From Halorubrum trapanicum (GTDB lineage: Archaea; Halobacteriota; Halobacteria; Halobacteriales; Haloferacaceae), in contig NZ_AP017569.1 of assembly GCF_002355655.1 (NCBI RefSeq), positions 248,001 to 312,000 on the forward strand: 64,000 nucleotides of DNA, in the 5' to 3' direction. Positions 17,433 through 26,331 of the stretch are shown here, one piece after another; within the stretch, counting starts at the first letter, position 1; every line of letters begins with the position of its first letter. The notes under the pieces are model-generated. The model saw nothing but the letters and a program-made list of their open reading frames with translations. It ran no database searches and was not told the origin of the DNA. The translations under genes were made by a program, and so were the position numbers.

Positions 17433-20351
17433 TCAGTCCGGTCGGCGGTCCGCGGCGGGTTCGGCGTCGCGGTCCCCGGCCTCGTCGCTCCCGGCGCTCC
17501 GCGGCGCCTCGTCGATCTCCTCCATCACCCGGGCGTGGAACTCGCGGAGGACGGCCGACTCGTCGTCGGCGATGACGGTGTCGGAGTCGACGAGCGTCGC
17601 CAGCCCGAACGCGAGCGGACTCGGCGAGTCGACGACGCGGTGTTCGACCGCCAGGTCGCCCGTCGCGATCCGCCCGACCGCCTCGCGGATTCCCCCGACA
17701 TCCAGCCGGTCCTCCAGCAGCTCGCGGTACGTCTCCTCCAGCACGGCGAACTCGTCTAGGTCGGCCGCGAACGACAGCAGCATCTCGGCGGACACCTGCT
17801 GTTCGGCGGCCGACTTCTCGTACCCCTTGTACCGCTTCAGGATGAGGAGCGCTCGCCCCGCGTTGATCCGGAAGTAGCGCTGGAGCAGGTCCGTCCCCCG
17901 AACGGCCTCGCGGAGGTCCTCGCGGACCGTCTCGGGGTCGAGATCGGCCAGAATCTGTGCCACGTCGACCTTGCGGTTCAGCGGGAGCGCGAGCGAGAAC
18001 CCGCGGTCCGCGACCGCGACCGCCACGTTGGCGTCGGTCCGGTTCGCGACCGCGGCCGCGACGAGACGCGAGAGCCCGTCGTTGAACCGCCGGCCGTAGA
18101 CGGAGTGGACGTAGAAGCGGCGCTTGTACTCGTTGCGGTCGAGCTCCTCCTCCACGACGAGCCGGTCGGGCGTCGAGACGCTCTCCGGGCCCGCGTACCG
18201 GACCTGCTCGTCGTACATCCGGGCGAGCGCTCGGACCGCGTTCCCGTCGAGGGGGAACTCGCGGAGCCACGCGCGGACCGCGGCGGGGCCGGCGCTCGGG
18301 CCGTCGCCGGTCAGCCGGTCGAGGAGTTCGGCCTGGAAGTCGAGCACCTCGCGCGCGAGGTCGGCGGAGAGGGGGAGGCGCTCGGCGAACCACGAGGGGA
18401 CGGTCGGGCGCTCGCTCGTGCGGTCGACGTACACCTTCGAACCGCGGCGGTAGCGGAACGCGAACCGCTCGCCGCCCAGCGCGAACACGTCGCCCGACTC
18501 CAGCGTGTCGAGGTACGACTCGTCCAAGGTCCCGACCCACTCGTCGTCGCGCGTGAACACGTCGCAGGTGAACGAGTCCGGGATGGTCCCGACGTTCGTC
18601 ATGTAGATGACCCGCGCGAGCCGCCCGCGCTTGCCGACGAGCGTCTCGTCGACCGGGTGATCTGGGTAGTGGTGCTCGCCGTCCGGCGGGTCGTTGGCGT
18701 CGCGCCACACCTTCGGATAGACGTTCTTCTCTTCGAGGCCGTCGTAGTCCCCCGTGAGGTACCGGAGGAGCCGCTCGTAGGCCGCGTCGTCGAACTCGCG
18801 GTACGGGTGCGCCCGACGCAGGACCTCGCGGACCTCCCGGTCCGGTCGGATCCGGTTTATCGCCATGCCGTAGACGTGCTGGGCGGCGACGTCGTAGGCC
18901 CCCTCGGGCGGGAACACGCGGTCGACGAACCCGTCCTCGGCGCGCGCGAGGATCGTCGCGCACTCGATCAGCTCGTCGCGGTCGAGCGCGAACACCCGCC
19001 CCTCGACGGTCTCGCCCGGGCTGTGGCCCGCGCGGCCGACGCGCTGGAGCAGCGCCGCGACGGACTTCGGGGAGCCGACCTGAACGACCAAATCGAGGTG
19101 CGGCATGTCGATGCCGAGCTCCAGGCTCGTCGAGGTGGTGACCACGTCGAGCTCGCCCGACTTCAGCCCCTCCTCGACCCGGGTGCGCTGGGCCTCCCCG
19201 AGGCTCCCGTGGTGGCAGCCGGAGTCCGACTCGTCGTAGTCGAACCGCTGGCGGAGCTCCTGGAGCGTGCGCTCGGCGCCCGACCGCGAGTTCGTGAACA
19301 CCAGCGTGTTCTCGTGGGACTCGATCAGGTCGCGGAGCGACTCGTAGAACCGGTCGGTCACCGCCGACCGCGGCGTGTGGACGAGGTCGGCGGCCGGCGT
19401 CCGGAGTTCGAGGTCGAACTCGCGGGCGAACCGGGCGTCGACCACCTCGCAGGGGCGCGTCTCGAAGCCGTCGACCTCGCCGGCCGCGCCGTCGACGCGC
19501 TCGCGACCGACGAGGAACGAGGCGATCCCGTCGAGCGGTTCGACGGTGGCCGAGCAGCCGATCCGGGTGATCTCGGCCGCTCCGTCCCGCTCGCCGTGCC
19601 GCGCCAGCTCGGTCAGCCGTTCCAGCGACACGGAGAGGTGTGTCCCGCGCTTGTTCGCGGCCAGCGAGTGGATCTCGTCGACGATCACGTACTCGACGGT
19701 ACGGAGCTTCTCCTTGAACTTCGGCGAGTTGAGCAGGATCGCGAGCGTCTCCGGCGTGGTGTTGAGGACGTGCGGCGTCTCCGAGAGCATCGCCTGGCGG
19801 TCCGCCTGCGAGGTGTCGCCGTGGCGGATCGCCTGCCTGACGCCGGGGTCGTAGGAGTCAGCCTCTCCGTCGCCGTCGCCTCCTTCCGCCGCTGCGATCG
19901 CCTCGCCGATCCCCTCTAACGGGGCCTCCAGGTTCCGCTCGATGTCGTTCGCGAGCGACTTCAGCGGCGAGACGTACAGGCAGTAGACGGAGTTCTCCAG
20001 GTCGCCGGCGCGGTCGCGCGCGAAGAGGTCGTCGAGGACCGCGAGGAAGGAGGCGAGCGTCTTGCCGCTGCCCGTCGGCGCGGCGACGAGGCAGTTCTCC
20101 CCGGCGTCGACGTGGGGGATCGCCTCGCGCTGCGGGGGCGTGAAGAAGCCGCCGTTCTCGCCGACGTACTCGCCGAAGCGCTCGACCCACCAGCGCCGGA
20201 CCGGCGGCGAGAGCCGCGCGAGCACGTCGGCGTCCGCGATCGGGACCGTCTCCGGGTCGAAGCCGGGGTCCGGGATCGCGCCGCGGTCGACCGCGTCTCG
20301 GAGGAGGGCCCGCGCGGCGGCCTCGTCGCCGCGGTCCGTGGTCTCGCTCAC
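17433..20351 (-). CDS. Lhr-type DEAD/DEAH-box ATP-dependent helicase
   Basis: A 972-residue superfamily 2 helicase of the Lhr family, thought to act in DNA repair or replication-linked unwinding. From the GTG at 20351: Walker A APTGSGKT (near residue 95), DEIHSLAANKRGTHL (motif II), GCSATVEPLDGIA (motif III), FTNSRSGAERTLQELR, TSTSLELGIDMPHLDLVVQ and QRVGRAGHSPGE (motif VI). The long C-terminal region includes winged-helix and Lhr-specific domains. The frame is open upstream but that stretch contains two identical DNA repeats translated as GRAKFRGTD, so it is judged non-coding. It is divergent from the kinase-like gene. Confidence 0.92.
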   Translation of the reverse strand: MSETTDRGDEAAARALLRDAVDRGAIPDPGFDPETVPIADADVLARLSPPVRRWWVERFGEYVGENGGFFTPPQREAIPHVDAGENCLVAAPTGSGKTLASFLAVLDDLFARDRAGDLENSVYCLYVSPLKSLANDIERNLEAPLEGIGEAIAAAEGGDGDGEADSYDPGVRQAIRHGDTSQADRQAMLSETPHVLNTTPETLAILLNSPKFKEKLRTVEYVIVDEIHSLAANKRGTHLSVSLERLTELARHGERDGAAEITRIGCSATVEPLDGIASFLVGRERVDGAAGEVDGFETRPCEVVDARFAREFDLELRTPAADLVHTPRSAVTDRFYESLRDLIESHENTLVFTNSRSGAERTLQELRQRFDYDESDSGCHHGSLGEAQRTRVEEGLKSGELDVVTTSTSLELGIDMPHLDLVVQVGSPKSVAALLQRVGRAGHSPGETVEGRVFALDRDELIECATILARAEDGFVDRVFPPEGAYDVAAQHVYGMAINRIRPDREVREVLRRAHPYREFDDAAYERLLRYLTGDYDGLEEKNVYPKVWRDANDPPDGEHHYPDHPVDETLVGKRGRLARVIYMTNVGTIPDSFTCDVFTRDDEWVGTLDESYLDTLESGDVFALGGERFAFRYRRGSKVYVDRTSERPTVPSWFAERLPLSADLAREVLDFQAELLDRLTGDGPSAGPAAVRAWLREFPLDGNAVRALARMYDEQVRYAGPESVSTPDRLVVEEELDRNEYKRRFYVHSVYGRRFNDGLSRLVAAAVANRTDANVAVAVADRGFSLALPLNRKVDVAQILADLDPETVREDLREAVRGTDLLQRYFRINAGRALLILKRYKGYEKSAAEQQVSAEMLLSFAADLDEFAVLEETYRELLEDRLDVGGIREAVGRIATGDLAVEHRVVDSPSPLAFGLATLVDSDTVIADDESAVLREFHARVMEEIDEAPRSAGSDEAGDRDAEPAADRRPD

Positions 20352-20386
20352 GGCGTTCACCAGGGCTCGGGAAGGGAAATCGGTTG

Positions 20387-20458
20387 CGTCGGTCCCGCGG
20401 AACTTCGCGCGACCGACCCCATCTCCGTCGGTCCCGCGGAACTTCGCGCGACCGACCC
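20387..20458. promoter_or_regulatory. Two identical 33-bp direct repeats between divergent genes
   Basis: The same 33 bases occur at 20387-20419 and 20426-20458, offset by 39 bp. Each copy has an imperfect palindrome, with CGGTC at one end and GACCG at the other around a CGCG-rich core. The second copy ends at the TATA-like GTTTATCC (20459-20466) of the kinase-like gene, 30 bases before its ATG. The position and symmetry fit tandem operator sites. Confidence 0.6.
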
Positions 20459-20491
20459 GTTTATCCGGCGGCCATCCGTGTCGCCACACGC

Positions 20492-21106
20492 ATGAGCGGC
20501 ACCTCGCCGGAGCCCGACCGACGGATCGACCGGAACCTGTTCGTCACCGTCTCCGGCCCGCCGGGCTGCGGGGCCACGACGCTCGTCGAGGGGATCGCCG
20601 AGGCGCTCGACTGCGGCTACGTCTCCGGCGGCGAGCTGTTCCGCGAGATCGCCGCCGAGCGGGACATGAGCCTCTCACAGCTGATCGCAGAGACCGGCGA
20701 GTCCGAGGAGATCGACCGGGCGCTCGACCGCCGGCTCCGCCGCATCGCCGAGAAGTGGGGCGCCGCGAACAAGGCGTTCGTGCTGGAGTCGCGGCTCGCG
20801 GGCTGGATCGCCGGCAACCGCGCCGACATCCGGATCTGGCTCGACGCCCCGGACGAGGTCCGCGCGGACCGCACGGCCGCCCGAGAGGAGATGACCTCGG
20901 AGATGCAGGTCCGCGAAGTCATCGAGGAACAGCGTTACAAGTCCTACTACGGCATCGACCTGTCGGACCGATCCATCTACGACCTGGTCATCAACACGGG
21001 ACGGTGGGACGCCGAGGCGACGCTCGATCTGGCGCTCACCGGAATCCAGGGGTACGACGTCGCCGCCGACGAGGGCGCGTTCGACACGCCCGACTTCGAG
21101 ATCTGA
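20492..21106 (+). CDS. Cytidylate kinase-family protein with altered P-loop
   Basis: A 204-residue NMP-kinase-like protein resembling archaeal cytidylate kinase: VTVSGPPGCGATTLVEGIAEAL, then YVSGGELFREIA, ESRLAGWIAGNRADIRIWLDAP and IYDLVINTGRW. The P-loop reads GPPGCGATT where active kinases have GxxGxGK[ST], so the phosphate-binding Lys is replaced by Ala. It may be a non-canonical kinase or a paralogue with a binding role; CMP kinase activity should not be assumed. The ATG at 20492 has a TATA-like box 27-30 bases upstream and two 33-bp repeats beyond it. Confidence 0.8.
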   Translation: MSGTSPEPDRRIDRNLFVTVSGPPGCGATTLVEGIAEALDCGYVSGGELFREIAAERDMSLSQLIAETGESEEIDRALDRRLRRIAEKWGAANKAFVLESRLAGWIAGNRADIRIWLDAPDEVRADRTAAREEMTSEMQVREVIEEQRYKSYYGIDLSDRSIYDLVINTGRWDAEATLDLALTGIQGYDVAADEGAFDTPDFEI

Positions 21107-21122
21107 CGCGCGTCCGGGGGAC

Positions 21123-21596
21123 CTACCTAACCGAAATCCCCTCGACGGACCGCAGCACGTCTCGGACCTCCCCCGGCGTGGCGTACGGGCCGCCGCTCAC
21201 TCGGTGGTCCGGCAGGAGGACGGGGACCGGGTTGTCGTTGAGCGCGCCCGTGACCGTCTCCAGGTCGTCGGCGTCGTCGGGGTCGAAGCCGGCGAGCCGG
21301 GCGAGCCGGCTCACGGAGACCTCCTCGCCGTACGGAACGCTGCGGAGCGACTCCAACACCTCCCGCTGGTCGGTCGGCACGGTGAGGCCGAGCGCCACCT
21401 CGGCGAACTCGTCTCGCTCGCCGCCGAGGTACGCCTCGATCCGGTCCAACAGGTCGTGGTCGCCGTCGGCGTCCCCCGGCGGTTCGGCGGGGAACGACAC
21501 CGAGATGACGCGACCGCCGGCGAACCCCACCTGAACGGTCCGGCCGATCTCGTCGAACTCCCGGGCGAAGACGCCAGACGTACCCGCCGTATCCAT
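21123..21596 (-). CDS. Alkyltransferase-like protein related to O6-alkylguanine methyltransferase, lacking the active-site Cys
   Basis: A 157-residue protein with the overall pattern of methylated-DNA--cysteine methyltransferases: a small N-terminal domain and a helix-turn-helix region SVPYGEEVSVSRLARLAGF, then ALNDNPVPVLLPDHRVSGGPYATPGE. In the active enzyme the last motif is PCHRV; here Cys is Asp (PDHRV). It therefore resembles alkyltransferase-like proteins that bind alkylated bases without repairing them. The ATG at 21594-21596 has a minus-strand TATA-like ACTTAAGT about 27 bases upstream. It is convergent with the kinase-like gene. Confidence 0.8.
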   Translation of the reverse strand: MDTAGTSGVFAREFDEIGRTVQVGFAGGRVISVSFPAEPPGDADGDHDLLDRIEAYLGGERDEFAEVALGLTVPTDQREVLESLRSVPYGEEVSVSRLARLAGFDPDDADDLETVTGALNDNPVPVLLPDHRVSGGPYATPGEVRDVLRSVEGISVR

Positions 21597-21636
21597 ACCC
21601 TTCATTGGACGGGTGATTCACTTAAGTTATCGCCCG

Positions 21637-21644
21637 AGGAGGGG
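21637..21644. repeat. Left target-site duplication of the IS element
   Basis: AGGAGGGG directly precedes the left end of the insertion sequence and is repeated at 22343-22350. Eight bases is the usual duplication length of the IS6 family. Confidence 0.75.
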
Positions 21645-22342
21645 GACGGTGTTCAGATAAGGATTGAAAGGTGAGGCGGTGCGTTTTCAAAGTGATTCAT
21701 GCCCGAAAACGACCGCCTCAGCGGCTGTTTAGACGAGATCAACTTAGAGTTTGTGGAGCGAGAGGCAACACCGACGTTGTTGATGAAGATCAGTATTCAG
21801 CTCCATCTTGCTGGATTATCGCTTTCGAATACTGTTTCGTTTCTTGAGGTATTTGGTGTTGATCGGGTTCGATCTACTGTTCATAACTGGGTTCACAAGG
21901 CCGATCTACAGCCGGAATCTGGTCGGTGCCCGAATCACGTTGCGGTCGATGAAACCGTGATTCAGCTTGACGATGAACAATATTGGCTGTACGCCGCTGT
22001 CGATCCCGATTCAAACGATTTACTCCATACAAAGCTTGAGCCGACAAGAACGAACGTGATCGCAGATCAGTTCTTCGCGGAACTCCGCGAAAAACACGAT
22101 GTGGATGACGCGATCTTTCTCGTTGATGGCGCGACTCCACTTCACCGTGCCTGTGACAAACATGACCTCGATTTCAGATACGAACGACATGGAAATCGGA
22201 ACAGCGTCGAACGTGTCTTTCGTGAGGTAAAACGCAGAACTACCAGTTTCTCAAACTGTTTCAGCAACGCCGAAGCAGAAACTGCTGACGAGTGGCTCAG
22301 GTCGTTCGCGTTCGCATGGAATCAGCTTATCTGAACACTACC
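21645..22342 (+). mobile_element. IS6-family insertion sequence (698 bp)
   Basis: The element is bounded by 17-base ends that share GTGTTCAGATAAG (21649-21661; inverted at 22326-22338) and differ at three outer bases, all transitions. It is flanked by the 8-bp duplication AGGAGGGG on both sides, which sets the exact borders. It encodes one transposase and is more AT-rich than its surroundings. It lies between the alkyltransferase-like gene (promoter side) and trpC, about 100 bases upstream of trpC. The intact duplication points to a relatively recent, non-rearranged insertion. Confidence 0.85.
21699..22334 (+). CDS. IS6-family DDE transposase
   Basis: A 211-residue RNase H-fold transposase, normal length for haloarchaeal IS6-type (ISH15-like) elements. 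A helix-turn-helix region (VFGVDRVRSTVHNWVHKA) is followed by the first catalytic Asp in HVAVDETVIQLDD, the second in AIFLVDGATPL and the Glu in VERVFREVKRRT. It appears intact. Its stop codon lies within the right terminal repeat. Codon use is mixed and AT-richer than the host genes, as expected for a mobile gene. Confidence 0.9.
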   Translation: MPENDRLSGCLDEINLEFVEREATPTLLMKISIQLHLAGLSLSNTVSFLEVFGVDRVRSTVHNWVHKADLQPESGRCPNHVAVDETVIQLDDEQYWLYAAVDPDSNDLLHTKLEPTRTNVIADQFFAELREKHDVDDAIFLVDGATPLHRACDKHDLDFRYERHGNRNSVERVFREVKRRTTSFSNCFSNAEAETADEWLRSFAFAWNQLI

Positions 22343-22350
22343 AGGAGGGG
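22343..22350. repeat. Right target-site duplication of the IS element
   Basis: AGGAGGGG follows the right end of the insertion sequence and matches 21637-21644. Confidence 0.75.
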
Positions 22351-22445
22351 TTCCCACAGCGGGCGCCCGGGACGAACGTGGCGTCGACTCCAACGCGTTT
22401 ACCCCCGCAAGCCTTATGAACAGATACGTACATTAGTGTATAGTA

Positions 22446-23282
22446 ATGGACGATCCAAACGAGCTGGCGCCGGCGGTCCGGTCGATCCTGTCCGCCGCTC
22501 GGGAGCGCGCGGACGCGAGGGGGGACGCGAGCGGAACCGTCTCGGTCTCGCCTCGCGACCTCTCGGCCGCGTTCGAGCGGGCCGAGGCCGACGGGCGCGT
22601 TCCGGTGATCGCCGAGGTGAAGCCGACGAGCCCGACGACCGAGGGCAGCCGCGAGGACGACCCCGTCGCGCTCGCCGAGGGGATGGTCGCCGGTGGGGCC
22701 GCCGCGCTGAGCGTGCTCACCGAGCCGGAGCACTTCGGCGGCAGCGTCGACACGCTCGAACGCGTGCGCGACGCCGTCGACGTGCCGGTCCTCCGGAAGG
22801 ACTTCGTCGTCGGCGAGGCGCAGCTGGACGCCGTCGAGAGCGACGTCGTCCTGCTGATCGCGCGGTTCGTTGGCGAGGGCCTCCCGGACCTGCTCGCCGC
22901 CGCCCGCGACCGCGGCTTCCGGGTCCTCGTCGAGGTCCACGACCGCGAGGAGCTGGAGCGCGCGCTCGACGCGGGCGCGACGACGATCGGCGTGAACAAC
23001 CGGGACCTCGCGGAGCTCGTCGTCGACCTCGGAACCTTCGAGTCCGTGGCGCCCCGCGTTCCGGACGACGTCACGCTGATCGCCGAGAGCGGCATCGGCT
23101 CGCCCGCGGACGTCCGCCGGATGCGGGCGGCGGGCGCCGACGCCCTGCTCGTCGGCAGCGCGATCATGGACGGCGACGTGGAGGCGAACACCCGCGAACT
23201 GGTGCGGGCGGAGGCGGACGAGGACGAAGACGCGGACCCGACACTCGACGACACGACTGACACCACGGAGACACCCACATGA
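22446..23282 (+). CDS. trpC: Indole-3-glycerol-phosphate synthase
   Basis: A (beta/alpha)8 enzyme that closes the indole ring from carboxyphenylaminodeoxyribulose phosphate in tryptophan synthesis. The 278-residue protein carries [14 protein letters not shown] (catalytic Lys), [43 protein letters not shown] and [21 protein letters not shown]-like CTTATGAA about 30 bases before the ATG fits a leaderless transcript. The stop overlaps the trpB start by four bases (ATGA). The last 25 residues are an acidic extension. The IS element ends about 100 bases upstream and leaves this promoter intact. Confidence 0.95.
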   Translation: MDDPNELAPAVRSILSAARERADARGDASGTVSVSPRDLSAAFERAEADGRVPVIAEVKPTSPTTEGSREDDPVALAEGMVAGGAAALSVLTEPEHFGGSVDTLERVRDAVDVPVLRKDFVVGEAQLDAVESDVVLLIARFVGEGLPDLLAAARDRGFRVLVEVHDREELERALDAGATTIGVNNRDLAELVVDLGTFESVAPRVPDDVTLIAESGIGSPADVRRMRAAGADALLVGSAIMDGDVEANTRELVRAEADEDEDADPTLDDTTDTTETPT

Positions 23283-24583
23283 GCGAGACCGAATCATCGA
23301 CGAGCGAGGTTGGAGAGCTTTCGCGACGGCCAGGCCGCGAGCGCGGCCGCGACGACGGGAAGTTCGGCCGCTACGGCGGCCAGTACGTCCCCGAGGCGCT
23401 GATGCCCGCGATCGAGGAGCTGACGGACGCCTACGAGCGGTACGTCCTGAACAACGAGGACGGGTTCATGGACGAGTTCCGCGAGCGGCTCGCGGAGTTC
23501 GGCGGCCGGCCGACGCCGCTCCAGCGCGCCGACCGGCTCTCCGAGCGCTACGACACGGAGGTGTACCTCAAACGGGAGGACCTCCTCCACGGCGGCGCGC
23601 ACAAGCTGAACAACGCGCTCGGGCAGGTCCTCCTCGCGAAGTACATGGGGAAGGAGCGCATCATCGCGGAGACCGGCGCCGGCCAGCACGGGACCGCGAC
23701 GGCGATGGCGGCCGCGCACCTCGACATGCCCTGTACGATCTACATGGGCGAGCGCGACATCAACCGCCAGCGCCCCAACGTGTTCCGGATGAAGCTCAAC
23801 GGCTCTGAGGTGAAGCCGGTGACGACGGGCCGCGGCACGCTCAAGGAGGCCATCTCCGAGACGATGCGCGACTGGGCCGAGACGGTTGAGGACACGCACT
23901 ACGTGATCGGTTCGATCGTCGGTCCGCACCCGTTCCCGGTGATGGTCCGCGACTTCCAGGCGGTCATCTCCGAGGAGGCCCGCGAGCAGGCGATAGAGAA
24001 GACGGGCGGGCTCCCGACCGACGTGGTCGCCTGCGCCGGCGGCGGCTCGAACACGATGGGCGCGTTCGCCGACTTCGTCGACGACGAGTCGGTCGCGCTC
24101 CGCGCGGTCGAGGCCGGCGGCTCCACGCTCGAAGTCGACGAGGAGGCGGGCGTCGCGCCCAACTCCGCGTCGCTGTACGCCGGCGAGGAGGGCGTCCTCC
24201 ACGGCGCCCGGACGAAGCTGCTTCAGGACTCGGACGGACAGATCATGGAGAGCCACTCGGTCTCTTCCGGGCTCGACTACGCCGGGGTCGGCCCCGAGCT
24301 CGCGTACCTCGTCGACGAGGGGCGCGTCGAGCCGGTCGCGGTCGACGACGACGCCGCGCTGGAGGGGTTCCACCGGCTCTCCTCGACGGAGGGGATCATC
24401 CCCGCGCTGGAGACGGCCCACGCGTTCGGCTTCCTCGAAGAACACCACGAGGAGCTCGGCGAGCGCGTGGTCGTGAACGTCTCCGGGCGCGGCGACAAGG
24501 ACCTCGACGCCGCCATCGAGGAGACGGACCAGCGCGACCTCCCGAACGCGCCGGACATGTCGATGTTCACGGAGGGGATCTGA
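23279..24583 (+). CDS. trpB: Tryptophan synthase beta subunit
   Basis: PLP enzyme that joins indole and serine. The 434-residue protein has the PLP Lys in [15 protein letters not shown], then [19 protein letters not shown], the phosphate loop [15 protein letters not shown] and [17 protein letters not shown]. Length and the [16 protein letters not shown]-terminus match the TrpB1 type that pairs with TrpA. It overlaps trpC by four bases and abuts trpA without a gap, so the three genes form one operon. Confidence 0.97.
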   Translation: MSETESSTSEVGELSRRPGRERGRDDGKFGRYGGQYVPEALMPAIEELTDAYERYVLNNEDGFMDEFRERLAEFGGRPTPLQRADRLSERYDTEVYLKREDLLHGGAHKLNNALGQVLLAKYMGKERIIAETGAGQHGTATAMAAAHLDMPCTIYMGERDINRQRPNVFRMKLNGSEVKPVTTGRGTLKEAISETMRDWAETVEDTHYVIGSIVGPHPFPVMVRDFQAVISEEAREQAIEKTGGLPTDVVACAGGGSNTMGAFADFVDDESVALRAVEAGGSTLEVDEEAGVAPNSASLYAGEEGVLHGARTKLLQDSDGQIMESHSVSSGLDYAGVGPELAYLVDEGRVEPVAVDDDAALEGFHRLSSTEGIIPALETAHAFGFLEEHHEELGERVVVNVSGRGDKDLDAAIEETDQRDLPNAPDMSMFTEGI

Positions 24584-25438
24584 ATGGCGGAGACGGGCAA
24601 CTCCGAGGCCATCGCCGCCGCGTTCGCCGACGGCCCCGCCTACGTCCCGTACCTCGTCGTCGGCGACCCGGACTACGAGTCGTCGAAGGCGCACGTCGAG
24701 GCGCTCGACCGCGGCGGCGCCGACGTGATCGAGCTCGGCCTCCCCTTCTCCGAGCCCATCGCCGAGGGGTCGACGATACAAGAGGCGCTCGTCCGCGCGC
24801 TCGACGCGGGGATGACGCCGGAGCGGTTCTTCGCGTTCGCGGAGGAGGTGGAGGTCGACGCCGCGCTGGTGTGTATGACGTACTACAACCTGATTTATCA
24901 GTACGGTAGCGAGACCGGCCCGCGGCCGTTCGTCGAGCGGGCGGCGGCCGCGGGGATTCAGGGACTAGTCGTCCCCGACCTGCCGGCGGAGGAGGCGGAC
25001 CCGCTGCGCGAGGCCTGCGACGAGTTCGGGCTCGACCTCGTCTTCATCGTCGCGCCGACGACGCGCGGCGACCGACTGGACCGTATGATGGAGAACGTCT
25101 CCGGCTACGTGTACGTTCAGGCGCGGCTGGGGACGACCGGCGCCCGCGACGACGTCTCCGACCAGACCACTGAGAGCCTCGACCGGCTCCGCGAGTACGA
25201 CGTGCCGAAGGCGGTCGGATTCGGCATCTCGTCGGGCGAACACGCCGAGCGCATCGTCGCGGGCGGCGCCGACGGGATCATCGTCGGCTCGGCGCTCGTC
25301 GACGTCGTCGCCGACGGCGTCGAGAACGACCTGCCGACCGCGGCGGTCGCCGACAGGCTGGAGGCGCTCTCCCGCGAACTAAAGGCGGGCGCGGAGCGCG
25401 GCTACCGCTCGCGGACGGAGACGGTCGAGTCCGCCTGA
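24584..25438 (+). CDS. trpA: Tryptophan synthase alpha subunit
   Basis: Cleaves indole-3-glycerol phosphate and channels indole to TrpB. The 284-residue TIM barrel has the catalytic Glu in [16 protein letters not shown], the catalytic Asp in [12 protein letters not shown], and phosphate-binding loops [13 protein letters not shown] and [12 protein letters not shown]. It starts immediately after the trpB stop codon. The aromatic-pathway aldolase gene follows 80 bases later on the same strand. Confidence 0.97.
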   Translation: MAETGNSEAIAAAFADGPAYVPYLVVGDPDYESSKAHVEALDRGGADVIELGLPFSEPIAEGSTIQEALVRALDAGMTPERFFAFAEEVEVDAALVCMTYYNLIYQYGSETGPRPFVERAAAAGIQGLVVPDLPAEEADPLREACDEFGLDLVFIVAPTTRGDRLDRMMENVSGYVYVQARLGTTGARDDVSDQTTESLDRLREYDVPKAVGFGISSGEHAERIVAGGADGIIVGSALVDVVADGVENDLPTAAVADRLEALSRELKAGAERGYRSRTETVESA

Positions 25439-25518
25439 CCAGAAACGGACTAATACGTCCCCGAACGAAACCGACTTACCTCCGATTGCCACACTCTCAC
25501 ACAACGACCCATCCCACA

Positions 25519-26310
25519 ATGACAGCAGGACTCTCGGCACGACTCGACCGCATCTCCACGAACGACCGCTACCTCATCGTCCCGATGGACCACGGGATCA
25601 CGATGGGCGCCGTCGACGGCCTCGTCGACATCGAGTCCACCGTCGACGGCGTCACCAGCGGCGGCGCGGACGCGGTGCTCACCCAGCGTGGGATCGCGCC
25701 GCGCGTCCACCAGAACAAGAACGACGCGGGCTACATCGTCCACCTCAACGGGTCGACGACCATCGGCCCCGACGAGAGCGACAAGCGCGTCACGGGCACC
25801 GCGGAGGACGCGGTCCGCGCGGGCGCCGACGCCGTCTCCTTCCACATCAACGTCGGCTCGGAGTACGAGCCCGACCAGATCGAGGAGCTGGCGGAGCTGA
25901 CGGCCGACGCCGAGCGGCTCGGGCTTCCCGTCCTCGCGATGGCGTACGCGCGCGGCCCGGGCGTCGACGAGAGCGACCCCGAGGCGCTCGGCCACGCGGT
26001 CCGGCTCGCCGAGGAGCTCGGCGCCGACGTGGTGAAGACGGGGTACTCCGGCGACGGCGACTCCTTCGAGCGCGTCACGGAGTCGACCCGCCTGCCGGTG
26101 GTCATCGCCGGCGGCTCGAAGGGAACCGACCGCGAGACGGTCGAGATGGTCCGCGGCGCCATGGACGGCGACGCGGCCGGCGTGTCGATGGGGCGGTCGA
26201 TCTTCCAGCACGAGGACCCCGAGGGGATCGCCCGCGCCGTGTCCGCGGTCGTCCACGACGACGCGGGCGTCGAGGAGGCGCTGCGAGCGGGCGGGTTCGT
26301 CGAGGCGTAG
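25519..26310 (+). CDS. 2-amino-3,7-dideoxy-D-threo-hept-6-ulosonate synthase
   Basis: A class I aldolase of the DhnA/FbaB type that makes the seven-carbon precursor of dehydroquinate in archaea lacking DAHP synthase. The 263-residue barrel has LIVPMDHGITMGAVDGL, the Schiff-base Lys in GADVVKTGYSGDG and the phosphate loop VVIAGGSKGTDRE. It is often annotated as fructose-bisphosphate aldolase; the linkage to trpCBA and dehydroquinate synthase II favours the aromatic role. The ATG at 25519 follows an A/C-rich, G-poor stretch; an in-frame GTG-type start 33 bases upstream is less likely. Confidence 0.9.
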   Translation: MTAGLSARLDRISTNDRYLIVPMDHGITMGAVDGLVDIESTVDGVTSGGADAVLTQRGIAPRVHQNKNDAGYIVHLNGSTTIGPDESDKRVTGTAEDAVRAGADAVSFHINVGSEYEPDQIEELAELTADAERLGLPVLAMAYARGPGVDESDPEALGHAVRLAEELGADVVKTGYSGDGDSFERVTESTRLPVVIAGGSKGTDRETVEMVRGAMDGDAAGVSMGRSIFQHEDPEGIARAVSAVVHDDAGVEEALRAGGFVEA

Positions 26311-26331
26311 CTGTCGCGTTCCGATACCGTT

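Noticed and set aside
20352-20489. N-terminal extension of the Lhr helicase encoding two GRAKFRGTD repeats
   Set aside because: The stretch is two identical DNA repeats in a divergent promoter region; a GTG at 20351 gives a sensible start.
25519-26310. Fructose-bisphosphate aldolase annotation
   Set aside because: Linkage to trpCBA and dehydroquinate synthase II favours the aminodideoxyheptulosonate synthase role, although the families are close.
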